Assembly (NCBI GenBank): GCA_023974075.1
Contig: CM043792.1
Coordinates: 15,281,373-15,345,372, forward strand
Direction: 5' to 3'
Source of the DNA: Chaenocephalus aceratus
Lineage: Eukaryota; Chordata; Actinopteri; Perciformes; Channichthyidae
Length of the DNA: 64,000 nucleotides
Shown in pieces: positions 10,395 through 22,000 of the stretch. Both the position numbers and the translations under genes were made by a program. Below the pieces are notes generated by a model that saw only the letters and a list, made by a program, of their open reading frames with translations, made no database searches and had not been told where the DNA came from. Numbering within the stretch: position 1 is the first letter of the stretch; each line of letters starts with the position of its first letter.

Positions 10395-12178
10395 ATGCCT
10401 TGGTTCCCCTCCAACTTGCAGAAAGCTGGGATGCAGACGTCTAACAGGGTAAGAGCTAGATTTTTTATTTAAAACTCAGTGGTTGATTTGTTTGATATCA
10501 CAAATGTGTGTGTTCTTTAAACTAGCCTAAGGTTGCTTACATTTATGAGTTTGTTTGAGGTCTTTACGGTTCATTTTCTTATGCATCCCTTTTATATCCT
10601 CATCAAATCTGTTGTGTGTCCTTAAGTTTGATGCATTAAACAACATTTACATTTTATTTTATTACAATCGAGCATTTTATGATTGAAACCACAGGGCTTG
10701 GGTTGCATTGGCAGGTTTTTGCAGGGCGCGTTTCATAACAAAATATATTTTTCTATAATCAATCAATGGATCATAACTGGGTAATTTTAAAACCCACAAA
10801 GCTGATCAGGCATGTAGTCAAAGGGAAGCAATGTTTTTATTATAATTTCCCTAATAATATCATTTTAATTACTTTATTTTTAGCGTCCTTTATGTCTAAT
10901 AACAAGGGTTACAAATGAGTATAGGCTATAGCAGGCTCTGTGATCTTATGTCTCTATTTGTATAAAACAAACGTTTGGGATTTAGGCAAAGGCATGACTA
11001 TGCCCACATGTGAATGCTGTTAACATCATTTCAGCTTGATATGATTTTGTTTATGTTGTATGAGAGATTAAGGTTAAAGCATGCGTATAAAGTTCAGTGA
11101 GTCATATCCTTTAAGAAGGGATTAAAAAAGTGTTTGGTACACCCCAGCACGTGCACTCCGCTCTGCATCCGCGCTGCACCCTCGCTGCGATGGGGACCCA
11201 AGTTCCCATCAGCAAAAACACGTGGGTTTGCTATCCTGGCTCCAAAATGGTGGAATGAGCTCCCCATTGAAAGCAGGACAGCAGAAAGCTTACACACCTT
11301 CCGGGGGAGACTGAAAACTCATCTCTTTCGACTCCACTTCGAGCGATAGAACTACTAACAAAGCACTTATATACTAATAAAGGACTGGCTTATCTAAAGC
11401 CAGTTGAGTAGCACTTGAAATGTTTTTGCTCTGTGAAACCTGATGTACTTATATGATTCTGTTTTCTTCAAGTTTGTATTTTGTTGGTCGAACGCACTTA
11501 TTGTAAGTCGCTTTGGATAAAAGCGTCAGCTAAATGCAATGTAATGTAATACCACTTCATCATAGTTGCTCATGGTGATACTCAGTATATCTTTGAATTT
11601 AGACCAATTTAGTATTTTAAGAATACATTTTAATTTGAAATTCTGTGATTCGTCGCTTAAGATTTAACCAGCAACATTTTTAACATGATGTAAGCCATAA
11701 CAATACTTAACATTTGAAAGACATGCAGATAAATAAATCATTTTGTAGCTTTCCCTGCCAACATACTATATTCTTGTATTGGTGTATTGGGTGTTAACTC
11801 ATCTGGTTTTCCCTGCAGAAGGTCCTGGTGCTGGTGGTGATGCTGCTGCTGTCTCAGCTGGCCTGTGAGGCTCACAGCATGTCTGAGTGCTGCAGACAGC
11901 CGGCCCACTCCTGTCGCCTCTACATGTTTCTGTGTCGCCCCAGCACCAATAACCTTGGGAGACCCCTCACAGGGGACGCTTCTGCTGGTATCCTCACTCT
12001 GGGCAAACGGAGGGAGGACGAGCATCGCCTCCAGAGCCGCCTCCACCAGCTTCTCCAGGACTCCAGAAACCAGGCCGCAGGGATCCTGACGATGGGCAAG
12101 AGGACGGAGGAGAGGCAGTTCATGGACTGGATGGCTCAGTCAGGAACTATCACAACGCCCCTGCCTGTCCTAAGCTAA
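10395..12178 (+). CDS. hcrt: Prepro-hypocretin/orexin precursor
   Basis: The coding exons are 10395-10448 and 11819-12178, joined at a phase-0 intron (AGG|GTAAGA ... CTGCAG|AAG). The product is a secreted neuropeptide precursor; in vertebrates hypothalamic hypocretin neurons use it to drive arousal and feeding through orexin receptors. It begins with a signal peptide (KVLVLVVMLLLSQLACEA). The orexin-A region follows, with four Cys (CCRQPAHSCRLYMFLC) and ending SAGILTLGKR. The orexin-B region is RLQSRLHQLLQDSRNQAAG then ILTMGKR. Both GKR sites give a C-terminal amide after dibasic cleavage. A 30-residue tail ends LPVLS. Two in-frame ATGs are possible: 10395 gives 137 aa and 10431 gives 125 aa. 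The second leaves only MQTSNR before the intron, closer to the short first coding exon of mammalian HCRT. Relative to mammals, orexin-A has extra residues (PSTNNLGRPLTGDA-type insert) and a shifted third and fourth Cys. Confidence 0.95.
11118..11552 (+). mobile_element. 5'-truncated L2-type LINE in hcrt intron
   Basis: This segment is closely similar to 26620-27040, the 3' part of the longer LINE in kcnh4 intron 1. It encodes the last part of ORF2 ([15 protein letters not shown], then [12 protein letters not shown]) and carries the conserved tail GTCGCTTTGGATAAAAGCG. It ends with a short ATGCAATGTAATGTAAT repeat. It lies inside the single hcrt intron, in the sense orientation. Confidence 0.85.
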
Positions 12179-13310
12179 ATACTCACATAAACACTTATAA
12201 TGGAATCTATAAAAGACTGGTAAAAATCAGAACACACCTATATGGTCAGTGACATTACACAGAATGTGTATTTTTCTGCTCATATTAGAACTATTAGGGG
12301 GTTGTGTAATATTGTACATATATGGACTTGTGATGGGTGCAATTAAAAACAAATACATAAAGGTGGCAACACGTCTTTAATTATTCTTGGGTGGGTTTTC
12401 TGGGCTAATAATTAAATATTTCGTACATTTCCATTAAGAAAGTGCTCAAAATCATGTCGATTACCTAATATTATTAAAAGATATAAATATATTAAATTAT
12501 AATGCAGAAACATGCATTATATACTAATTATTTCCTATACAGTATGCAATCTTTTGGTCATACAAAACTTAATGCAAAATCGAATCAAAACTACACAAAT
12601 CTTGTAGAACAACAAACACAGTTTGTATTACCTACATGTTATCTTCCTTATTCGTAACAACATTAGGGAGTGTATGAAAAGTGTCTTGGAAAGAAAAGGA
12701 TATATTTTGTAGATCAAGGGAGAGTCTTTAAATTGCAAAATGCAAAACGTACTGAAAAGAAGATGTCCAAAAAGTGATATTGTTTATGTCCATCATAGTC
12801 CATAATGGTTCTTTTTAACACATGCAGACGATAACTCTCTTGTTTCTTATTGGGGAGGGTGTGGCACTTTCTTTCTCTGTTTGCATGTTTACTGAGTGTC
12901 AAAGTCCCGCCCCTCACACTCCTTCTGACTGCCCATGCTTCAGTGTGTTTTTGCTCAAAAATAGTTACGATGCAGAATGTTACATGGGTTTTATATTCAC
13001 AGTATACTGCAAGGTCAATTATTTTCTGATCATTGTACTCAACAAGGCATATACATTGATGTATAGGAGCATCATAGAAGAATAATGAGAAATGTAGGAT
13101 TAGAATAGGATTCTTTAACTGAGCTCAATGTGCAGACAGAGATGATGTCATAGCTTGCACTCAATAGTTACTCTTTGGCTAATAATAACCCATGCTAACT
13201 TTTAGACGGACCTATTTAAGAAGGCCTCCTGCTTAGCAACGTGTTACACCTCATCTAAAGCTGGTTCATCGTACCAAAGCCATTACTGCTGGATCAAACA
13301 TTCCCACAAA
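12179..13310. other. hcrt 3' flank, no gene seen
   Basis: An AATTAAA-type motif near 12340 could be a weak polyadenylation signal for hcrt. The rest is AT-rich and shows no supported gene or element. Confidence 0.35.
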
Positions 13311-13312
13311 AA

Positions 13313-16035
13313 ACGACCAAATAGGTCGATTGTTCAGCAGCTTAATACGACCCAGTCACGTTTTAAAGTGTAGCACCTCTAGTGGTCGTGTAAGAAACAA
13401 CATGCTCCTGTTGATAGCAAACGCTCCGGAGGGTCGTTTATTCACAAATAACCCTCTCTGGAAAATCCTAAATTGTGGAATAGTTTGGCCATTAAAATGC
13501 TTTTTGATTAGATTCCTAGCGAGAAGTGTATATTGTACTTTTGTAATCTACGTGGATGTGTAGGATCTATAGTTTTGATAGATATTACGAAGATGATTTG
13601 AGGTCTTGCCAGAAGAACATGTATATGCGGCAGCTTCCATGTCAAGCCATTAAAATAAAACATTACACTAGTCACTCTTTTTCAGCAACTAGTGGCACTT
13701 TTGTCCGACTAGTTAGCACATAAGCCTTACTAGTGACGCCAGGAGCAGCACTATGACAAGGTTACGCCAAGCGTCAAACAGCTCTTTGAAATGGAATGGA
13801 ACCACGGCAGACTATCCGGACTTGGACGGGTCCATCCCAGCCCCCCCCCCCCCCCCCAGAACTACACATGCTGGCTATTATGTTTTGCATGTTATATGGC
13901 ACGTCTCTACTGGGAATTGTAGTTTTAAAAGACGTTTTCGTATTTCCCACAATTAGAAGTTGCCAGTATTAAACTGTGTACACCCCTAGAGGTTTAGGGG
14001 ATACGAAACACATTGGTGTAGCTTGTGTCCATAATGGGCAGCATTAATATATACCATTACCCACATGCCAGCTAAAGTCAGAATAGCTTTATTTAACAGC
14101 TGGTCTTATGTCTGTGACCCCTCCTGTTGTTAATTGATAAGCCTGAAACATGCACTTGTCAAGGTTCAGAGGTACATTTTGCAAATATGGCAGTAGCCAT
14201 CGATCATCTTAAGATAAGATAAGATATGATATGCTTTATTGATCCCAAGTTGGGAAATGTTTTTGTTACAGCAGCATGTACTACTTTGTTCTACTCCACT
14301 ACAATTCAGAGGTTAACCTGGTATTTTTATTCTACTACATTATTGTAGTTACTTTGCAGATTCTGATTTAATGATGTGAAATATAAACAACCCTTAAATC
14401 AGACTTTAGTTACACCTGAGTCAAATTCAGTGAAGGTGATGTCAAGTGCCAAAATAAACTATGCAATATATTAGACGTTAAGTACTTTGTCAGACTTAAT
14501 ATTTATCTGTTGATACCCCCAACGTTTTTTTCTTATTCAAAAGAAGACCTTAACTTAAAGTATTATTTAATGTTTAAATAAAGCCTTATTAGTTTGTCTG
14601 TTTTGCACATCCTCCTATTAATATCTTTGGACGTCCTGCACTAAACTGTTTTATTGTAGAGATCACTACAGTATCTTCTTGATATTTTCTATTCTATATT
14701 TATATCATGCCTTCTACTTTCCCCCTAGTTTGTGTGTAGGCTACTTTAAATGTTTTCATCAAATAAAACGTATTCAACAACAACATTCAACAACAACATT
14801 CAATAACGTGCTTTAACCACTAGGCGGTGCGGGTTAAAAAACCAGTGGTGTAGTTAATAAAACTTAATAATATCACTATTCACTTTATTGTGAAATTAAA
14901 ACAGAACGGTAAAGGAAAATACCATTTCAGTCTCTCGATTTCAAGCTTATGGATTGTACCATGAACCTGTATAGACCTGTAACAGTCAACAGCATGAGGA
15001 GTTGGAAAGGTAGTTCAGTAAATCAGTATTATCTTTAAAAGTCCCTTTCTATCAGATGTGCACCGTTATGGTGTAAATACAGACTATCTACTAATTGGAT
15101 CAAATATAAAAGTCAGCCGAATTAGTGTTGATACTGCAAGGAGACGTATTGTGTGAAAATAAATGGAAGATGTTGTTTAATTGCTGATATATTTATGATC
15201 CACGTCACGTATTCAGTTTTGGCGGCATTTCTTCCAGTTTGTCAAAAGGTCTTCTAATCAGGGCTCTATAAATAAAGAACTACAGCAGATATGTAATATT
15301 TAATGCAGCCGAACCGTGTATTACAATTCCGTTATGTGATGACTTCCAAAGAGAAAAGCAAGAACACTCGGAATAAAGTATTATTTTATTTTTTTTAAAT
15401 GTTTTCCGATTTCATATCGCATAAACACCATATCCCAGCGTGCATTGAGGCTAAAACAATCGATGTTTTAGCAAACCTCCCTCTGAAAAAAGAAAGGTGT
15501 CTCTCAGAATCGAAAGAGAAAAACCTATGGGAAAAACACAAAAGCATTGCACACAATTTAAACCAATAAATGTTGTATAATTAACTAGGATAAACTGATG
15601 TTTTTTAGTTGATGAGTACTGCAGATATCACTGTTAAATCATTTGATCATTGGTTTTATTATGAAAACGTCGAGACCGGAAATACTGTTTTCACCCCGTA
15701 ACTTTACATGGAAGCTGCCGCTTACCTCAAATCATCTTCGTAATATCTATCAAACTATAGATCCTACACATCCACTGGACGTGGATTCTAAAAGTACAAT
15801 ATACACTTCTCGCTAGAAATCTAATCAAAAAGCGTTTTAATGGCCAAACTATCCTACAATTTAGGATTTTACAGAGAGGGTTATTTGTGATTAAACGACC
15901 CTCTGTAACGTTTGAAATCAACGGGAGCACTAGAGGTCGAAAACTTTAAAACGTAATTATAGGTCGTATTAAGCGCTTAAACAAACAACATCTTTTGTCG
16001 TAATAAGGGCTTGAACAATCGGCCCATTTGGTCGT
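13313..16035. mobile_element. Non-autonomous DNA element with ~330-bp inverted arms
   Basis: The left arm (about 13313-13645) and right arm (about 15703-16035) are inverted copies. Shared blocks include ACGACCAAAT...CGATTGTTCA, AATAACCCTCTCTG, AGTTTGGCCATTAAAA, GCGAGAAGTGTATATTGTAC and GCGGCAGCTTCCATGT. The right arm has about 40 extra bases near its outer end. The interior of about 2 kb has no transposase frame. It includes a tract of 19 C (13840-13858), several CTAGTSAC-type repeats near 13670-13740, and a fragment reading CTTTATTGATCCC near 14235 that resembles a LINE tail. The exact termini and target duplication are not resolved. Confidence 0.7.
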
Positions 16036-16319
16036 ATAAGTTGGAGGACTTGTTGCTTCTGTATGAGAAGATATAAAAAACAAAAGCTATTTGCAAACTC
16101 AAATACCTTTGATTAGAAAACTTGATGGCTGTGGTTTTGACATTTTCATGCATAAGTGTTGATTTTAATAACCCATGCTTTAATGATGTCTCAGTGTGGT
16201 GTGTGCGGAGTGTGTGTTCACAGCAGCCTCACACTCTGCATGAGACCTAGAAGAAAGGGAAGGGACAATTGGTAGGGATGCTGTACAAAGAACCAGTGTG
16301 TGCAGTAGTTTAGAAATGC

Positions 16320-16403
<84 letters not shown>

Positions 16404-17299
16404 TGCGCGTGCGTGCGTGAAGGCTTATACAGCAATTATGTGTGTTGATGTACAGTATGGGTAGCAAAATAAATGTGATATAGTGAAACAGACCCAGTGG
16501 GCTGATTGATCCTTCAAGCTGCTCACCGGCATCACGCTTGGCAGAAGATTTAATGTGGTGTCATTGAGCCAGACAGCCCTTTATTTAATCTGAATCCTGG
16601 CCATCATCTGTCCATAGAAAAGCAGAAGAAAGGTCCGACCCAACAAACACAAAAGAAGTCAAACCTTTGTCTTTTTCTCTGAGTTAGGAATATCCATAGC
16701 AACCAACACTTGCCGAGACTCTCTTATATATCCCGATGATCATGGATTCAAAATATGAGCTGCCTGAGCAACAGTCTTTTAGTTTCAGAAAAAAACACAA
16801 AAATGGAAACAGATTAAGTGATTTCAAATAACTTCTTTGGGGATTGCATGTAGTATAGTGTGAGAAAGGAAGAAAGAAGATGAGAGACATAACTGGTACA
16901 TTCTCTGTGTGTTGGAAAGAGGGATGGTTCAGGATTTTGTGTGAGAGACAGAGGGAGGGAGGGGACTCTGAGATGGCAGGAACCATGGTTAGTGGAGCCA
17001 GACTGAAGAGGAGAAGCTGAGGAGAAGCTGTGATACTGTGAAACAGCGCTGAGAGCAGGGGGATGCGCATCTGAAAGCCTTGAAGAAGAAAAAGAAGAAG
17101 AAAATATGCAAGTCAGTGCTTTCCTCGCATCAACATAGAATAAAACGAACCTTCACTCTATCAGACATTTTTTTAAGAGTTTGATGCAAGCCCAAGGAGA
17201 GGCACCCTGCTATTCTTTCAGGTTGTCTTTGGGGAATGCTGAAAAACTGCTGGAAACTTCTATCTGAGAGTCTGTCGCCGTCCCCTCCTCTAGTACAAA
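16036..17299. other. hcrt-kcnh4 intergenic region and kcnh4 5' leader
   Basis: It contains the GT microsatellite listed separately. The last 200 bp before 17300 should contain kcnh4 5' UTR and promoter. No TATA box or initiator stands out, so no start site is called. Confidence 0.35.
16324..16399. repeat. (GT)n microsatellite
   Basis: About 38 uninterrupted GT units are followed by a GCGC/GTGC imperfect tail. Read in either strand it yields false open frames of Thr-His or Val-Cys. Confidence 0.98.
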
Positions 17300-18949
17300 A
17301 TGCCTGTGATGAAGGGCCTCCTTGCTCCACAAAACACCTTCTTGGAAACCATCGCAAACCACTTTGATGGCACTCGTAAGTATAATCTATAATTCTCTGC
17401 AATTGTCTTAATTTAAAAGTTAAAATGTCATTTGTGGGACAAACAAGACATTCCGTACATATTTTATTGTGTACAACTTAAGGCTAGTTGTGCTCGTTCT
17501 TTGTTTCAATTTATTTGTTACAATACTGCAGTCAATGTGTTTCAAACGTTTTGCCCCACACATCATTAAATCTGAATTATGACGTCTGAATATAGATCCC
17601 TCTCAGTTTTGAAGCTTCAACTGTACCAGTTGAGCTTTTAGGAGATGTGCCTTTGGCATTTCTGTAACCTACTTTAGGATTGTGACGGGCACCGAAAAAC
17701 ACTGCTGATGACAAATGTGTCCAACGGAAGTGAAGTCCAATGATTACACTGCGAGTTGTGACAGTAAACCATAAATACAAATTGAAACGAGCGGTGCCCG
17801 GCTATGATGATATATATCTGAACTGATGAGCCACTTGTTGAGCCACAGAGCTGCTCCTAAGAATGGCTCACTGTTGAGATTTGTGCTTTTCTCAGTCAAG
17901 GTCTTCCTTTAAATCAAAAAATATTACGGCTGTACAGCTTATGTTTGCCATCCTTCCCACAAATAACCCACACACTTTCCTACACATGTCAGCTGATGTT
18001 CTTCTTCAACCCTTATTTTAAAAATATTTAAGACTCTTTTTTGGGGCATTTCCTTGATCTTTATATTTGCTTTGCACTCCCTCTTGGTGTTTTTGTACCC
18101 TGCGTAGTGGTGTGAGGTTCGCAGGAGAGGCTGTGTAAATGAAGCAACACTGAGGTTGATATTTGGTGAACATTTTATTTTTTTATTTGCTGAAAATAGA
18201 TTTCTCAAACAGTGCATTAATTGTGTGATTGTGACAGCAAGCACATACCAAAATGGAAATGTGAAGCAAATATTAACTGAAGTAAATATTCTGCAACTAC
18301 AAGAAATGGTAGACCTTCATAAGAAAAGCTTTACTTTCAAAATATTTCACATTTGTTCTGCTTTTCTAATTTTAATTCCTCCATTATTGCAAGGTTGAGC
18401 TTAAAAAATTGGACATGACGGGACTTTCAATATTTTATCAAATGTAAATTAAGCTTTTATCAAAACATATCTGCGAATGTGTTCTGTTCTTGTCTTGCCA
18501 CTCTGAACCCAGGCAGTAATATTGCTTATATTAAAGCTTGGCTGTTTGTTTTAAACAGTGTTTTACTCAACAAAGCCTTGTTGCTCATCACTATATATAA
18601 AATAGCAGATGCACGTCAATACAACCTTACAGACTTTATCAACTATACCGGACTGTGCATTTGCATTATTAAAAAGAGACTAACGATCAGACAGAGGGTG
18701 TTTATTTCCACACTTGGACAGTGTTGATGTTCATCCATTGTTCATTATTTCTGACCCTGGTTATTTTATCTTTGTGAGTGTAAACCATGCCTCAGTTGAG
18801 TAGAAAGTCATAAGGAGGTACTTGTCAGCTCTTATAGAACACGATGAAAGGTGTGAGTGTGTAGGGGTCAGATAGTCTGTGTCCTTTACATATTCACAAT
18901 TTCACAAATTCCGTGCTAGGACACGATCTCTGTCAGTGTCACCCTATCA

Positions 18950-19015
<66 letters not shown>

Positions 19016-22000
19016 TCCTCCGTGCCTTCTTCGTGTTGTCTCGCCCTTGCTTTCTGTATGACACTTACACATACACTTACACACACATATCAACACCGGA
19101 GTCATTTTCTCAGTCTTCGCTGCCATAATACCTCTGTATCAGATGTGCATGTGGGGCGGATTGACCAAGTATCTGAGTGGGAGGTGAAGGGGCCAACTGA
19201 CAAGAGATTTCTTCAGAGCCGAGCACTTTTCAATCTGAAGACACGCATTGAACGTGTCTCGGTTTCAATTGAAAGCCTTTCTGCCTGAGGACGTATCCTT
19301 GAAGACAAGGGGGAAACTTCAAATGATATCTCGATGAAGGAGAAGCACATTTCCACAGAGTGTGAATTGATGTTGGGCTCAGGGGAATGAAGGTGGTGAT
19401 CACATGGCACGGGCACGACCAGGACATTAATTGAAATCAATTATGCAGAGGCAATTCAAATATCATGAAAGGTCTTGCTTGGTCATTCTCTTTGAGAGCA
19501 GAACAAAATACTTATATTATTCATTCCCTCTTCTGCTAATTGCCGGGTTAGGTATGGACATTTATTTCCTCCTCATAATTGCTGAAATGGATAATGAGCG
19601 ATGGAAATGATTGGGTTTGAGTACCTGCAATTAAAAAGAAAATAAGAAAAGGAATGATGTGAGTGCCAACTAGAACTGGATACGTAACAATGAATAATAA
19701 ATCCCAAAAATGTTTTGTTATATCATGATTCATAACATGCAACGATTCTCTATCAAAGCCATGAGTAGTTATTGACTAGAGATTACTGTGAGTAAGAATC
19801 GCAGATCAACAATGGTTTGGCCAGTCAGTGTGAGCGATACTGTTGGAAGCTTGAAAAACGTGAAACCATAGAAACAGGCTGAAGGAAGACAGACAGAGGA
19901 AAGTGAAAGAGTTTGAGTTTAGTCATCTGGCGGTATAGGATCCAGCCAATATTTACCTTTGCTTTGGTTAAAATAACAGTAGATCCTTACTAATGTATGC
20001 TGCACACACCTTAGCAATTTGAGTTATGCAATTGTTAATTGTGATGCATGACAAACAGAACAACGCAGATATTGAATATCTTATATTGGCACAGTGTCCT
20101 AAAAACCCTAATACAAATTGCATCATTGGCATATGTTTTATTTTTTTCTCGTTACAAATCACTATGGCAACAGCATGGAAAAATCTTGTGAGTTTCATTG
20201 TATACTTATCAGGTAGAGAATATCCATCACTAATTACATGTCTCTCTCTCTGAAACAAACACTTGTTAACACCCCCCTGTTGCCAGCTCTGTTTGGAAAA
20301 TTTGGAATAGTATGAAATGGATCAGGTGTTATCTACAGCTGCATGTGGTGTTACCAGCCTGTGTTTATTTGTGCTTGCTTTAAGGGGAAAAAAAGCATCA
20401 ATCTCATTAAAACAGGATGAAGTACAGTGTGGTCTTTGCAGCTGGATCGACATTATAGAGTTTTGCAGCAGTTGAACAAAGACGCCTTTTTCAAATGGAA
20501 TCATCTTGTAATCAGAGTGGGAATGAACAAATGAATAAAAGGCGACACCATTCAGTGGCCCCAGTCTAAAATATTGAAGGTATATATAGGGTTATGTGAA
20601 AAACAAGTGAAAGCAGACATGTATTAGTCAGTGAATGAGGACCAGATTTTGCTTTTGTTTCTCTACACAAAAACCCTGAAGGGCATAAAACCTTGTATAT
20701 CCTTACAAATCAATATGAAGCTTATAAAGTAGATCAAATGAAAACTACACTTTATTTACAAATGTCTACTTCTTCATTAGCAGCTAGTGAAGAGGATGAT
20801 TACTGACACACCAGAGTGTTATATTGTGGTGGTTTTCTACAAGCAGAAAACATGTATATCAATCTGCTGTTTGTACATTTATTGGTAATAAAGCACATTA
20901 ACTATGAAAACATGTGAAACAAACTCTTTGGTAGTTTACTGTTCTTTATTTGTATGACAAATTAGGCATACAGCCTCTTGCAGATTACATTCAGTGATTT
21001 GTTTAGTTGCAGTTGATTTACATTTTGTTCGGCTTCACCACCCACGCGCACTGCCCTAAGATGACTTTTCAATGTTCCAGCAGTAAGAAAAAACATATAT
21101 TTTTTTGTCTTGAATTTATAAACTTTTTCTAGTGGTTAAAAGCATCATGGAGAGAAGCGTTTTTTCTAGCCTCATGGGAGCGTTTACTGTTACCTTTTCA
21201 TTTTTACCTTGTGGGTCTATGTGATGCGTTTTTGTTGTTTTGTTATCACAGACATTGCTAGAAAAAGGAATTAATCTGTGGAGAATCTTTTAAAAAAACA
21301 AAAAAGTGTCCATTTATCAGCAACCAGCATTGTAGCCTACTTTTTAATCAAACATTTACTTTCTTTTAAGCTTTGGATTCAGATAAATCAAAAATATATT
21401 TAATCAAGAAAATAAATGATTATGTAATACATGTTATGATGAACTTGATTGATCCCTCGGTGAAATTCACAACCTGTAAAAAAAGAAGAACAAAGAAACA
21501 AAAAAAGCACCGGCAGCAACATTCACATATTTATTTATATTCATAATGAAACCAAATAATATATACGTCAGGGTTTGAGGTAAAGCAGGACCCAAATGCA
21601 GATTGAGGAGAAGTGGGTTTCAATGTGTAACAAAAGGCGAGCTTTAATTACAAAAATCTGCTGACAATGATAAAAAATAAACAAAACCATGAATCCATAA
21701 ACAGGTAGCACGAGCCACGAGGTAGAATCCAGACAAAAACCGACAGTGACAAACATGGAGGGTGACAGGAAAGACAACGATCGAACATGGTGCACATGGG
21801 GAAGACAAGACTAAATACACAGAAGGGTAATCACAGGACAAGACATAGCTGGGCAGGGGAGGCAGAAGCAGGTGAACACAATGAGGCAATCAGACACAGG
21901 AGGGCAAACACAGGAAGGAATACCAGACACAGGCAGAACAGAATTTCAAAAATAAAACCATGACTAAACAGACAAAACTAAGATCGTGACAATATACTGT

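Noticed and set aside
16180..16467. 95-residue minus-strand frame with poly(Thr-His)
   Set aside because: It is an artefact of the GT repeat at 16324-16399.
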